A stretch of 64,000 nt of DNA, from assembly GCF_001613085.1 (NCBI RefSeq), contig NZ_BDBR01000023.1:62001-126000 (forward strand), in the 5' to 3' direction. Every line of letters starts with the position of its first letter. Positions within the stretch are counted from its first letter, which is position 1. This DNA is from Nocardia salmonicida NBRC 13393 (GTDB taxonomy: Bacteria > Actinomycetota > Actinomycetes > Mycobacteriales > Mycobacteriaceae). The notes under the pieces were generated by a model, which saw only the letters and a program-made list of their open reading frames with translations, was not told the origin of the DNA and ran no database searches. Both the position numbers and the translations under genes were made by a program. Below are positions 41,777-50,072 of this stretch, one piece after another.

Positions 41777-43195
41777 TTGACCGATGTGAGCAACACGAAT
41801 CAGAGATATATGAGCCAGACCGATTTCATGTCGTGGCGGATGGAGGAAGATCCGATTCTCCGCTCGACCATCGTCGCGGTCGCGTTGCTCGACCGCAGTC
41901 CCGATCAGGCCCGATTCGTCGACATGATGCACCGGGCGGTCGACCTGGTTCCTCTCTTCAGGCGAAAGGTGGAGGACTCGAAAGGCCTTGCCCCGCCGAG
42001 GTGGGTGGACGATCAGGATTTCGATCTCAGTTGGCACCTTCGCCGCTACACCCTGACCGAACCCGGTACGTGGGATATGGTTCTCGACTTCGTCCGTACA
42101 GCCGAGATGGCCGCGTTCGACAAGGATCGCCCGCTCTGGGAGTTCACGATTCTCGATGGACTGCACGAAGGGAGGTCCGCCCTGGTGATGAAAGTGCATC
42201 ACTCGCTCACCGACGGTGTCGGGGGTATGCAGATTGCCCGGGAGATCGTGGATCTGACCCGGGAGGGGGTCCGGAGCGCGGGCGATGGGTTCCCTGAGTC
42301 GCCGCTGGCACACCGTGATTCGTTGCCTTCGCCGCCTCGCCTCTCCTGGTATCGGTCGACAGTGGAAGATGTGACCCGGAGGGCGGCGAACGCATTGGGC
42401 CGCAACAGTGTTCGGGTGATACGCGAGCCGGGTTCCGCGTGTCGTGCGGCCTCGGCGGTTGCCGGCTCAACGGTGCGCCTTGCGCGTCCTGTCGTCTCGA
42501 CGCTGTCGCCTGTGATGACAGAACGCAGCACGCGGCGCCATTGCGCGGTACTCGACGTGCCGGTGGGGGCGGTGGCTCAGGCGGCCGCAGCCGCCGCCGG
42601 CTCGATCAACGACGCGTTTCTGGCTGCCGTCCTGCTGGGAATGGCGAAGTATCACCGACATCACAGCACCGAGATCAGCGAACTGCGGGTGACGCTGCCG
42701 ATCAGCCTACGTGCCGAGACGGACCCGCTGGGTGGCAACCGCATCAGCTTGGCACGATTTGCGCTCCCTGCCGACATCGCTGACCCCGGTGAGCTGGTAC
42801 GCAGAGTGCATTCCACCACCGAGACGTGGCGCAACGAGCCTGCGATCGCGTTTTCACCGATAATCGCCGGTGCATTGAATCTTCTTCCGGCTTCGATACT
42901 CGGGAGCATGCTCAAACACGTCGACTTCGTCGGCTCGAACGTCATCGGATCCCCAGTGCCACTGTTCGTCGCAGGGGCGGAGATTCTGCGTTACTACGCC
43001 TTCAGTCCGACACTCGGGTCGGCATTCAACATCACCCTGCTGTCCTACGCAACGCGATGCTGCGTCGGGATCAATGCCGATGTCGAAGCGGTCCCGGATC
43101 TTGCTGCCATGACCGGCTCGATAGCGGAAGGATTTCGCGCAATCCTCGGCCTGTGCCCGAATGTAACCGATACGAATGTGGTTGTGACTCTGTGA
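41777..43195 (+). CDS. WS/DGAT-family wax ester synthase / diacylglycerol acyltransferase
   Basis: A 472-residue acyltransferase of the bifunctional wax synthase / triacylglycerol synthase family, which transfers an acyl-CoA to a fatty alcohol or diacylglycerol at the membrane to build storage lipid. The catalytic motif is intact as HHSLTDGVGG near residue 139, and the family's late motifs are present (PLGGNRISLARFALP; VGSNVIGSPVPLFV; ITLLSYATRCCVGIN). I take the TTG at 41777 with GAGGAA about 5 bases upstream; ATG 41810 is an alternative. Its base composition looks less GC-rich than glcB, and it sits between direct repeats, which suggests later arrival. Confidence 0.87.
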   Translation: MTDVSNTNQRYMSQTDFMSWRMEEDPILRSTIVAVALLDRSPDQARFVDMMHRAVDLVPLFRRKVEDSKGLAPPRWVDDQDFDLSWHLRRYTLTEPGTWDMVLDFVRTAEMAAFDKDRPLWEFTILDGLHEGRSALVMKVHHSLTDGVGGMQIAREIVDLTREGVRSAGDGFPESPLAHRDSLPSPPRLSWYRSTVEDVTRRAANALGRNSVRVIREPGSACRAASAVAGSTVRLARPVVSTLSPVMTERSTRRHCAVLDVPVGAVAQAAAAAAGSINDAFLAAVLLGMAKYHRHHSTEISELRVTLPISLRAETDPLGGNRISLARFALPADIADPGELVRRVHSTTETWRNEPAIAFSPIIAGALNLLPASILGSMLKHVDFVGSNVIGSPVPLFVAGAEILRYYAFSPTLGSAFNITLLSYATRCCVGINADVEAVPDLAAMTGSIAEGFRAILGLCPNVTDTNVVVTL

Positions 43196-43354
43196 TCGCC
43201 CCCAGCTTCACGCTTTCGCCGCAACGCTGTCTCGCAGAGACGTCCCTTCGACGGCTGCCCAGCCGAGCGGCATGGGCCGGAGTGGCAGCATGAGCGAGCG
43301 CGAATTACTTTATGACACAACGCATTCCGATCCGTCGAATTCGGACTCGAGCGG

Positions 43355-43492
43355 ATGGCCCCGAACTTCGATGACAACATCGCGTTCCAGGCCGCCAAGG
43401 AACTGGTCCTGGAAGGCACCACGCAGCCCAACGGCTACACCGAGCCGATCCTGCACCGGCGTCGTCGTGAGTTCAAGGCCGCGCAGAAGTAG
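43355..43492 (+). pseudogene. glcB C-terminal fragment
   Basis: Reading from the ATG at 43355 in the glcB frame gives 45 residues that match the malate synthase C-terminus (begins [16 protein letters not shown], ends EFKAAQK) with 17 residues lost in frame. It has no catalytic part and cannot be a working enzyme. It appears to be a leftover of the event that duplicated the glcB 3' end. Confidence 0.85.
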
Positions 43493-43505
43493 TGATGTCG
43501 AGTTG

Positions 43506-43539
43506 AGGCCCCGCGTCGGAGACATCCGAGGCGGGGCCT
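43506..43539 (+). terminator. Second copy of the glcB terminator
   Basis: The stem AGGCCCCGC (43506-43514) with GCGGGGCCT (43531-43539) is the same hairpin as at 40911 with one changed base at the foot. It may now terminate transcription arriving from the WS/DGAT gene. Confidence 0.7.
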
Positions 43540-43854
43540 TTGCCGTCACCCGAGATCACCTTGGATACCGGCTGCCAATCAGATAGGACATCCTCGGACG
43601 AGCAGTATCTTCATCGGCAAACAGGAGTCATTGGGAGTCGTCTTGCGGGCGCACATTAGCTTGCATCAAGCCTGTGCGCGGCCGATTACCCAATCGCGAA
43701 CGCCCCGAACTCGCCTCTGGCGAGCGCGAGACGTTCGGTGGTGGCTGTTGGTGAGGCCGGATCGCAGAGGATCGAATGTTCACGGAGGGGCGCCAGTCGG
43801 TGGCCTGACGTCCATAAGTACGTCCTACTGGTGGTCAGCGTCGGGTGCTCCCTC

Positions 43855-43884
43855 TTGACTGTGGGGCCAAAGCGTATATGTATA
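43855..43884 (+). promoter_or_regulatory. Candidate sigma-70 type promoter
   Basis: TTGACT at 43855-43860 is followed after 16 bases by TATGTA (43877-43882) in a locally AT-rich patch. It would drive the small membrane-protein gene at 43950. Confidence 0.35.
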
Positions 43885-43910
43885 CACCTTTGACACCTGG
43901 GGGGATGCGG

Positions 43911-43931
43911 CGTTGACTGGATGCGTCAACG
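43911..43931. promoter_or_regulatory. Perfect inverted repeat before a ribosome-binding site
   Basis: CGTTGAC (43911-43917) and GTCAACG (43925-43931) form exact inverted arms around 7 bases, 9 bases upstream of GGAGG (43940). It could be an operator or an RNA hairpin that affects translation. Confidence 0.4.
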
Positions 43932-43949
43932 TGGCCCTTGGAGGCCGTC

Positions 43950-44271
43950 ATGATCATCATCTTGGGACGTGATCGTCCTGCTCGCCGCCGTGATCGTCGG
44001 ACTTGCTGGCGTGCTGAGCAACAGCGGGGACACGCACGAACTGACAAGTGGTTTTGCGGTGTTCGAATATCACGTCACCGGTTCCACCGGAACGCTGTTT
44101 CTCTACGGCATCGTCGTCGGCGCGGTCGGCATCGTCGGGCTCATCCTGCTGCTGGCTGGCGCCCGGCGTACCGCCCGGCACGGCCGCCGCGCCCGCCGCG
44201 ACCTGAAAGAATCCCGTCGAGAAACTGGCGGCACCCGTTCGGCCACTGGCCGCGCGGGCCCGCCAGGGTGA
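43950..44271 (+). pseudogene. Small two-helix membrane protein, apparently frameshifted near its start
   Basis: The main frame (43969-44271) encodes about 100 residues with two membrane segments and the stretch HVTGSTGTLFLYGIVVGAVG, which I recognise from a family of small membrane proteins in nocardiae and mycobacteria. The expected beginning, ATG at 43950 behind GGAGG and reading MIIILG, lies in another frame: one base too many around 43962-43968 separates it from GTG 43969. Either the gene is broken, there is a sequencing error, or GTG 43969 is used without a good ribosome-binding site. Function unknown. Confidence 0.6.
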
Positions 44272-44356
44272 TTGCCTGACCGGCGTCCCGGCGCTGAATT
44301 GTCCGCACGCCCGGCGCGTCCGCGTCGGCGAAAACACCAGAGGAAGAAGCCCCGTC

Positions 44357-44461
44357 ATGAGTCTGGGTAACCGCAGCCTCGAGGCCAAAGGCCGAGTCGG
44401 TCAAGCCAAGGGCAACCTCGAGCAGTCCGGCGCCAAGGCCAAGGACGCTTTCAAACCCTAG
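44357..44461 (+). CDS. Short CsbD-like protein
   Basis: A 34-residue frame starting at ATG 44357 with AGAGGAAG upstream. The product (begins MSLGNRSLEAKGRVGQAKGN, ends KAKDAFKP) matches the second half of CsbD-like stress proteins, which are usually about 60 residues and have this Lys/Ala/Gly-rich helical pattern. It is either a short family member or a remnant. CsbD-like proteins are induced by general stress, with no known activity. Confidence 0.6.
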   Translation: MSLGNRSLEAKGRVGQAKGNLEQSGAKAKDAFKP

Positions 44462-44591
44462 ATCCCGCACGTCGATGTGCTGTGCGCAACCCGCATGGCA
44501 CACCGGACATACCCGCAGTACCACCCAGAAATGAGCTCGTTCCGGCTGGGTCCGCGCTGAACTGCAATCTCGGTGCTCTCGTTGATGCCGG

Positions 44592-44792
44592 TCAGGGGCT
44601 GGGTTGTGGCACATGGCAGTCGGTCACCTTGGGATTGACCCCGACATAGTTCAGTGGTCCCGCGATCACGGTCACCGCAATCGTCCCGACACTGGCGCAG
44701 TTCTGTTCTGCGTCGGTGAAATATCCGCGTTGCCCGGCCGCGATCGCGCCGATGATCAGCCAGACGAGCACGAGCAAGGTGATCAAACGCAT
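44592..44792 (-). CDS. Small single-helix membrane or secreted protein
   Basis: A 66-residue protein from ATG 44792, which has a very good site (GGAGGAGG) 6 bases upstream. The N-terminus MRLITLLVLVWLIIGAIAAG is a membrane helix or signal anchor. The outer part has two cysteines (NCASV, TDCHVP) that could pair. I recognise the pattern from small nocardial and mycobacterial proteins of unknown function. The same frame continues upstream without a stop into the next small gene. Confidence 0.65.
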   Translation of the reverse strand: MRLITLLVLVWLIIGAIAAGQRGYFTDAEQNCASVGTIAVTVIAGPLNYVGVNPKVTDCHVPQPSP

Positions 44793-45026
44793 CACACACC
44801 TCCTCCGTATTCGAGGGACGGACCGGAGACCGAGCCCCTCGCGGGTTTCCTCACGTTCGTTCTGATCGCTCGAGTGTGCTTCGATCCGTTGCCGATCTGA
44901 TCGTAGATCCGGACCGGCGGTCAACCCACCGACGGCGCGGCCCGTCGCCCCCAATGCTACTAGCACCAGACCAATGATGAGGACCACGATCCCGATGGCC
45001 CAGAGGATCTGGTCGAGGTTGTTCAT
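44592..45026 (-). CDS. Possible fused small membrane protein (DUF6131-like head)
   Basis: From ATG 45026 the frame reads a single hydrophobic helix (MNNLDQILWAIGIVVLIIGL) and then LGATGRAVGG, the usual end of short DUF6131-like proteins. Instead of stopping, it runs on for about 44 hydrophilic residues straight into the 66-residue protein starting at 44792. A shift of one base after AVGG would give a stop at once. I think two small genes were joined by a frameshift, or the head gene is decayed; a genuine 144-residue fusion cannot be ruled out. Confidence 0.4.
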   Translation of the reverse strand: MNNLDQILWAIGIVVLIIGLVLVALGATGRAVGGLTAGPDLRSDRQRIEAHSSDQNEREETREGLGLRSVPRIRRRCVMRLITLLVLVWLIIGAIAAGQRGYFTDAEQNCASVGTIAVTVIAGPLNYVGVNPKVTDCHVPQPSP

Positions 45027-45182
45027 TCCGCCGGAAGGCTCCCACCTGTGTGCGAGGGGGGCGATCGATATGGCATGGATGCCGCTACCGTCATCATGCC
45101 CCGATGCTGTGCGTATGAGCTGGTAGGCCCCTGATCGCGTCGGCTAGACGGGCTTCGACGAATCAGACGAACGACAGACAGG

Positions 45183-45335
45183 TCAGTCGGGTGGTGCTTG
45201 TGGGTCTTCTGGCTCGCTCAACTCTGGGGCTACTTCCCGTGTTGCCATCCCTCCCTGGCGACCCTGATCGGTAGATCCGGGCCTTCGGCCTTTCGGCTCG
45301 TCGGCTTCGTCATCGGTGTCGCTGGTTCTCGGCAT
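45183..45335 (-). CDS. Putative small hydrophilic protein
   Basis: A 50-residue frame from ATG 45335, with AGAGGA about 6 bases upstream. It overlaps the end of the permease frame by 26 bases. The product is charged and low in hydrophobic residues (begins MPRTSDTDDEADEPKGR). No family recognised. The ribosome-binding site and position after the permease are the only support. Confidence 0.35.
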   Translation of the reverse strand: MPRTSDTDDEADEPKGRRPGSTDQGRQGGMATREVAPELSEPEDPQAPPD

Positions 45336-46515
45336 GAGAATCCTCTTTCGTCGTCGTTTCGCCATACCCGTTCGTTCGGTCTGCCTCGATCACGCCGTTT
45401 CGGCGGGCCCGGATCCCGTTGACGAGGGCTAGCACGACGCCGAAGGCGACGAGCACGAGTCCGCGCATCCACACCTCACCGTCGATCCGGGTGAACAAGA
45501 ATAGGCAAGAAGCCAAGCCCAGCCACGGAAAGATGGTCGGAATTCGGAAGTGGTCGGGTTCGCCGTTGTCTCGGCGCAAGACCAGCACTGCCGCGTTGAC
45601 ACTTGTGAAGACGAACAGCAGCAACAGCACCAATGTGGCGGCCAACGAGTCGACTTCGCCGGTCAACGCCAGGATCAGCGACACGGTCGACGTCGCGAGA
45701 ATCGCCACCCATGGTGTGCGCCAACTCGCCAGGATCCGGCCCAGAACCGGCGGTAGCAGCCCGTCGTTGGCCATCCCGTAGGCCAACCGTAACGACATGA
45801 TGCCGGTGAGCAGCGCGCCGTTGGCGACGGCGACCAGTGCGATCACGCTGAAGAGCCAGTCGGGGACGCCACCGGCGGCGCGAACGACCTCGAGCAGCGG
45901 CCCGCTGGACTGCGCCAGTTGACCGGTGGGTACGCAAGCGCTGGCGACCACACCGACCAGCACGTACACCACTCCCGCGGTAAGTAATGCCCCGAAAAGC
46001 GCTGTGGGATAGGACCGCCGCGGATCCTTGACCTCCTCAGCCAGATTCACGGAGGTCTCGAACCCGACGAACGAGTAGAACGCCAGCACCGAGCCCACCA
46101 GCACCGCGCCGATGGCGCCGTGATCGGCGGTGCCCACCTGGGTGAGCCGGCCCAGATCCGCGTCACCGCGCAGTATCAGCCAGACGCCCAAGGCGATGAT
46201 CAGCAGCAGACCGCCGACTTCCACCAGCGTGGCCACCGCATTCGCACCGAGGGACTGCTTGATCCCGCGGATATTGAGTGCGGCGAGCAGTGCCAGGAAG
46301 ACGACGACGACCATAAGAGTCGGTAACGCGATCAACGATTGCAAGTAGTCTCCGGCGAACGCCCTGGCCAGCGCGCCCACCGAGACGATGCCCGCAGCGA
46401 GCATGCAGAAACCGACGAACGAACCAGCTGCGGGACCGAACGCGGTGGTGACGTAGTGGGCCGATCCGCCTGCTCGCGGGTACTTGGTGGCCAGCGCCTT
46501 GGACCAGCAGATGTC
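45310..46515 (-). pseudogene. APC-family amino acid permease, 5'-truncated
   Basis: From ATG 46404 there are 364 residues with about ten membrane segments typical of APC permeases (ALNIRGIKQS, FVGFETSVNLAEEVKDPRRS, RTPWVAILATS). The same frame continues upstream to about 46515 with clear permease sequence (ALATKYPRAGGSAHYV, then TTAFGPAAGSFVGF) but has no start codon before a stop near 46615. The first two or so membrane segments (the GxGIxxG substrate-binding helix) are missing. It is most likely inactive after loss of its 5' end. Confidence 0.7.
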
Positions 46516-46673
46516 ACGCGCCCGGGTCGCCCTGGAATACCTCGCGGCCCATGTCGACCAGTCGTCGATCGGCCCACAGGTGTTGGTAGCGGTGGATCGT
46601 GATCGTTATGACGTCGTGCGCGCCGATCCTCGAGCAGCAACCGGTTCAGGGATTCGGTAGGGCCGCTTGGTTT
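46516..46673. other. Junction sequence before the truncated permease
   Basis: No intact gene. On the minus strand a 30-odd-residue open stretch ending QGDPGA at about 46513 stops inside the permease junction and looks like the tail of an unrelated gene, which supports a rearrangement here. Confidence 0.4.
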
Positions 46674-47714
46674 TCAGCATCGCGTAGCGGACGTCGACCG
46701 AAACGATCGCGGTGTCATATCTCGCCATCGCTTGAACGCCCGAATAAAGTTCGCCGAATCCGTGTACCCGAGACGATTCGCTATCTGGGCTGTAGTCAGC
46801 GGTGAGTTCCGCAGCAATTCCTCGGCCAACGCCTGGCGCAGCTCATCGACCAGTGTGCGAAACGACGCACCTTCGTCGGTGAGACGCCGCGCCAGCGTGC
46901 GTGGACTCACGTTCAGTACATCGGCCACCTCGGCGAGTGGTGGGATCCGGCCGGGTTCGCGCGTGAGGACATCGCGCACCGCACCGGCGAAACCGGTTCG
47001 GGCACGGCGCTTGCCGAGCAGGTCGCGACACGCGGCTTCGTAGCCACGCCGGACCAGTTCATTGGCCTGCGGAAGGGGAGTGTCGAGCCAGGACGAGTCG
47101 CCGACCATCTCGTTGCGATCGGCATCGAAAGACGGTTCTGTTCCGAACGCGTCGACGTAGCGGCTGGTGTTCGATGGCGCGGAGTGCCGGAAGCGCACCG
47201 AGGATGCCGGCACGCCGGTATTGGTCAGGTCGCGCAGGATCGAAGTGATCGCCGCCGAAATCCGTTCCACCAGAATCGAAGCCACATCCGGTGGTAGATC
47301 GCTGCTGTCGATGGTGATACCGACCTCGTCGGTGTCCACATATTCGGTGACTGTGATCGTGGTGAACACCCAGGCGAGTTCGACGAACTCCGTGGTCAAC
47401 TCGATGGCATCTCGCAGCGACCGGCTGGTGAGCAGTGCCATTCCCCACGAGCCGTGCATCCCCGCGTGATAGTTCGTCCCCACCTCGACCCAGAATCCGG
47501 GCTCGCCGCACCGCAACTCGTCGAGATTGCGCATCACGTCGAATTCTTGACGGGCGGTGATCTCAGCGAACGGATCATCGAGCGCACCAGGGTCGATGCC
47601 CGAACCGGCGAGGCACTCGTCCGCGGACCATCCACGACGCGCGGCGAGTTGGACCATGAGCTGGACACTGGCCGCACTGATCGGCAGGTGCTGATCGAAC
47701 TCGAAACGCGCCAC
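46674..47714 (-). CDS. AraC-family transcriptional regulator
   Basis: A 346-residue regulator. Residues ~15-205 form the helical 'arabinose-binding' type N-terminal domain common in actinobacterial AraC proteins. The C-terminal ~100 residues hold the two helix-turn-helices (LAEVADVLNVSPRTLARRL and TTAQIANRLGYTDSANFIRAFKRW), with the AraC signature ending in TPRSFR. The start is GTG 47714 with a weak GTAGG site. It is divergent from the cholesterol oxidase gene, 124 bases apart, and may control it; the inducer is unknown. Confidence 0.9.
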   Translation of the reverse strand: MARFEFDQHLPISAASVQLMVQLAARRGWSADECLAGSGIDPGALDDPFAEITARQEFDVMRNLDELRCGEPGFWVEVGTNYHAGMHGSWGMALLTSRSLRDAIELTTEFVELAWVFTTITVTEYVDTDEVGITIDSSDLPPDVASILVERISAAITSILRDLTNTGVPASSVRFRHSAPSNTSRYVDAFGTEPSFDADRNEMVGDSSWLDTPLPQANELVRRGYEAACRDLLGKRRARTGFAGAVRDVLTREPGRIPPLAEVADVLNVSPRTLARRLTDEGASFRTLVDELRQALAEELLRNSPLTTAQIANRLGYTDSANFIRAFKRWRDMTPRSFRSTSATRC

Positions 47715-47838
47715 GCGACGAACCTACCCACGGATGGCAGAAAATGACAGTCATGTGGCGCCGATAGCCCTATGGTCGGCGACACCGCCTTCGTAACGTG
47801 GTGAGCTCGCGCATATCACGGCAGGAGCCTTCCAGCAC

Positions 47839-49590
47839 ATGAGTTCCGACTACGACGTCGTTGTCATCGGCAGTGGTTTCGGTGGCAGTGTCTCGGCGCT
47901 GAGGTTGACCGAGAAGGGATACCGGGTCGCGGTACTCGAGGCAGGTCGCCGATTCGCCGACGAGGATTTCCCTCGGACATCGTGGGATATTCGCAAATTT
48001 CTGTGGGCGCCCAAGCTCGGGTGTAAAGGGATCCAACGTGTCCATGTGCTGCCCGATGTCGTAGTATTGGCGGGGTCCGGTGTCGGCGGTGGTTCGCTCG
48101 TCTACGCGAACACCCTCTACGAGCCCAAGTCGAGCAACTTCTACGATGACCGCCAGTGGGCGCACATCACCGACTGGCGCGCGGAGCTCGCCCCCTATTA
48201 CGACCAGGCCAAGCGCATGCTGGGCGTCCGGCCGAATCCCACGCTCACACCCGCCGACGAGCTGATGCGAGAGGTCGCCGACGACATGGGGGTCGGCGAT
48301 ACCTTTTCCATGGCACCGCTCGGCGTGTTCTTCGGTCGCGGTGACGCGAAAGAACCATCGGTGACGGTCGCGGATCCGTATTTCGGCGGCGCCGGACCCG
48401 CTCGAACCGGCTGTATCGAATGCGGAGGCTGCCTCACCGGGTGCCGCTACGGCGCCAAGAACACCCTCGTCAAGAATTATCTCTACCTCGCCGAACAAGC
48501 TGGGACCGCGGTGTATCCGGAACGGACCGTGACCCGTGTGAAGCCCTTGCCCCAGGGCGGCTATGAAGTGACCGCCGTGGAAACCGGTGCGTGGTTGTCC
48601 GAGCGCACTGCCATCACGTTCACCGCGGATCAGGTGATCTTCGCCGCGGGCACCTGGGGCACACAACAATTGCTGCACCGTCTCAAGAACGATGGAACGC
48701 TGCCGGGCATCTCGGATCGGCTGGGGACGCTGACCCGTACCAATTCCGAAGCGCTCGTCGGTGTGACGACCAAAATGCGTAACCGCAAGAAATACGACTT
48801 CACCCGAGGCGTCACGATCACCTCGTCCATCCACCCGGACGAGCACACCCACATCGAACCCAATCGCTACGCCAAAGGCTCCAACGCCGTGGCATTGATG
48901 GCGACAGTGATGACCGACGGAGGGGGCCGATTCCCCCGCTGGGTGACCTGGGTCGGACAGGTACTGCGTCACCCCGGCCACCTCGCCTCGCTCTATCTCG
49001 GGATCCGCCACATGTCGGAACGCTCGATCATCGCGCTGGTCATGCAGACCCACGACAACTCTCTGACGCTCTACACCAAGAAGCGTTTCGGCCGGACCCG
49101 GGTCACGTCGCGACAGGGCCACGGCGAACCGAACCCGACTTGGATTCCGGTCGCCAACGATGTGATGCGACGCGCGGCCGAAAAGATCGACGGGTTTCCG
49201 ATGGGCACGGTCGGCGAGATCTTCGACATTCCAGTCACGGCCCATTTTCTCGGCGGTTGCATCATCGGCGAGTCTCCCGAAGACGGCGTTATCGACCCCT
49301 ACCACCGCGTCTACGGCCATCCCGGTCTGCATGTGGTGGACGGTGCGGCGGTATCGGCGAACATCGGCGTCAATCCGTCGTTGACCATCACCGCACAGGC
49401 CGAACGCGCAATGTCGTTGTGGCCCAACAAAGGCGAGACCGACAGCCGCCCGCGCCTCGGCTCGCCCTACCAGCGGCTCGTCGCGGTGACCCCCACCGCC
49501 GCGACCGTGCCGACCCGTTCGCCCGCCGCGCTGCGACTACCCATCACCGCGGTCGGCGTCGAATCCCCTTGTCACCAGGAGCAGAACTGA
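47839..49590 (+). CDS. choD: GMC oxidoreductase, ChoD-type cholesterol oxidase
   Basis: A 583-residue FAD enzyme resembling M. tuberculosis ChoD in length and sequence. The FAD loop VVVIGSGFGGSVSALRL is at residues ~6-22, and GSGVGGGSLVYANTLYEP is the GMC contact with FAD. The cysteine-rich CIECGGCLTGCRYGAKNTL near residue 194 is characteristic of this branch. The C-terminal HFLGGC and GVNPSLTITAQAERA complete it. The family is annotated as oxidising 3-beta-hydroxysterols to 3-keto products, though whether ChoD-type enzymes really act on cholesterol is debated. There is no signal peptide, so it is probably intracellular. It is translationally coupled (TGATG) to the next gene. Confidence 0.9.
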   Translation: MSSDYDVVVIGSGFGGSVSALRLTEKGYRVAVLEAGRRFADEDFPRTSWDIRKFLWAPKLGCKGIQRVHVLPDVVVLAGSGVGGGSLVYANTLYEPKSSNFYDDRQWAHITDWRAELAPYYDQAKRMLGVRPNPTLTPADELMREVADDMGVGDTFSMAPLGVFFGRGDAKEPSVTVADPYFGGAGPARTGCIECGGCLTGCRYGAKNTLVKNYLYLAEQAGTAVYPERTVTRVKPLPQGGYEVTAVETGAWLSERTAITFTADQVIFAAGTWGTQQLLHRLKNDGTLPGISDRLGTLTRTNSEALVGVTTKMRNRKKYDFTRGVTITSSIHPDEHTHIEPNRYAKGSNAVALMATVMTDGGGRFPRWVTWVGQVLRHPGHLASLYLGIRHMSERSIIALVMQTHDNSLTLYTKKRFGRTRVTSRQGHGEPNPTWIPVANDVMRRAAEKIDGFPMGTVGEIFDIPVTAHFLGGCIIGESPEDGVIDPYHRVYGHPGLHVVDGAAVSANIGVNPSLTITAQAERAMSLWPNKGETDSRPRLGSPYQRLVAVTPTAATVPTRSPAALRLPITAVGVESPCHQEQN

Positions 49591-50072
49591 TGTCCACGTC
49601 CCCCGATGTGAACGCCCGCGGCAAACTGCACACTGTGTATGCCGCGTTCCGCGCCGCCCCCGAACCAAGGCTGTCCGACCTTGTCGGCGATCACAAAGGA
49701 CAATTCGCCGGACCCCTCTGGTTGCGCGGTTGCGGACCGTTGACCGTAGCGGTGACAGGAATGCGAGGGTGGTGCGGTAAGTCCTTCACCGAACCGGATG
49801 ATTCCGACGCCTATCTGCGCGGCGTGAACCTGGTACGCCGTCGCGGCACTGTCGAGCCATCTATCCCGATCACCGCGCAGATCGGCTCCTCACGCGTCGA
49901 CGGCGAGCCGGCGTTGATCGTCAGCTACCCCGCGACCGCACGGTTTCCCTGGAACCGCGTCACCGACGAACTCCGTCCTTTCGGCTCCCGAGGGCTACTG
50001 GGGCTGACATTCGGCATTCCGGGAGGCCCGTCCACCGGCGCGCCGTTCGTCCTCCACCGACGGATCCGCTGA
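49590..50072 (+). CDS. Conserved hypothetical protein coupled to choD
   Basis: A 160-residue soluble protein whose ATG 49590 overlaps the choD stop as TGATG. Conserved-looking stretches are LHTVYAAFRAAPEPRLSDL, GMRGWCGKSF, SDAYLRGVNLVRR and YPATARFPWNRVTDELR. I recall similar actinobacterial proteins of unknown function. The coupling suggests it acts with ChoD in lipid or sterol metabolism. No catalytic motif is evident. Confidence 0.8.
   Translation: MSTSPDVNARGKLHTVYAAFRAAPEPRLSDLVGDHKGQFAGPLWLRGCGPLTVAVTGMRGWCGKSFTEPDDSDAYLRGVNLVRRRGTVEPSIPITAQIGSSRVDGEPALIVSYPATARFPWNRVTDELRPFGSRGLLGLTFGIPGGPSTGAPFVLHRRIR

Larger units (their letters stand above)
43346..43573 (+). repeat. Direct repeat copy 2: degraded glcB 3' end and terminator
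   Basis: Second copy of the end of glcB and its downstream region. Relative to copy 1 it lacks 51 coding bases, exactly between two TGGCCCCG repeats, and about 33 bases containing the first hairpin. Homology begins abruptly at CTCGAGCGG (43346) and fades after ATACCGGCT (about 43573). Confidence 0.9.
43574..43949 (+). other. Non-coding stretch upstream of the small stress-type genes
   Basis: I see no convincing gene in these 376 bases. The right end holds a promoter-like sequence and a small palindrome, listed separately. The left end carries fading homology to the region after glcB. Confidence 0.5.

Noticed and set aside
47770-49332. 520-residue minus-strand frame opposite choD
   Set aside because: Antisense to a well-recognised GMC oxidoreductase; no start signals and no family features.
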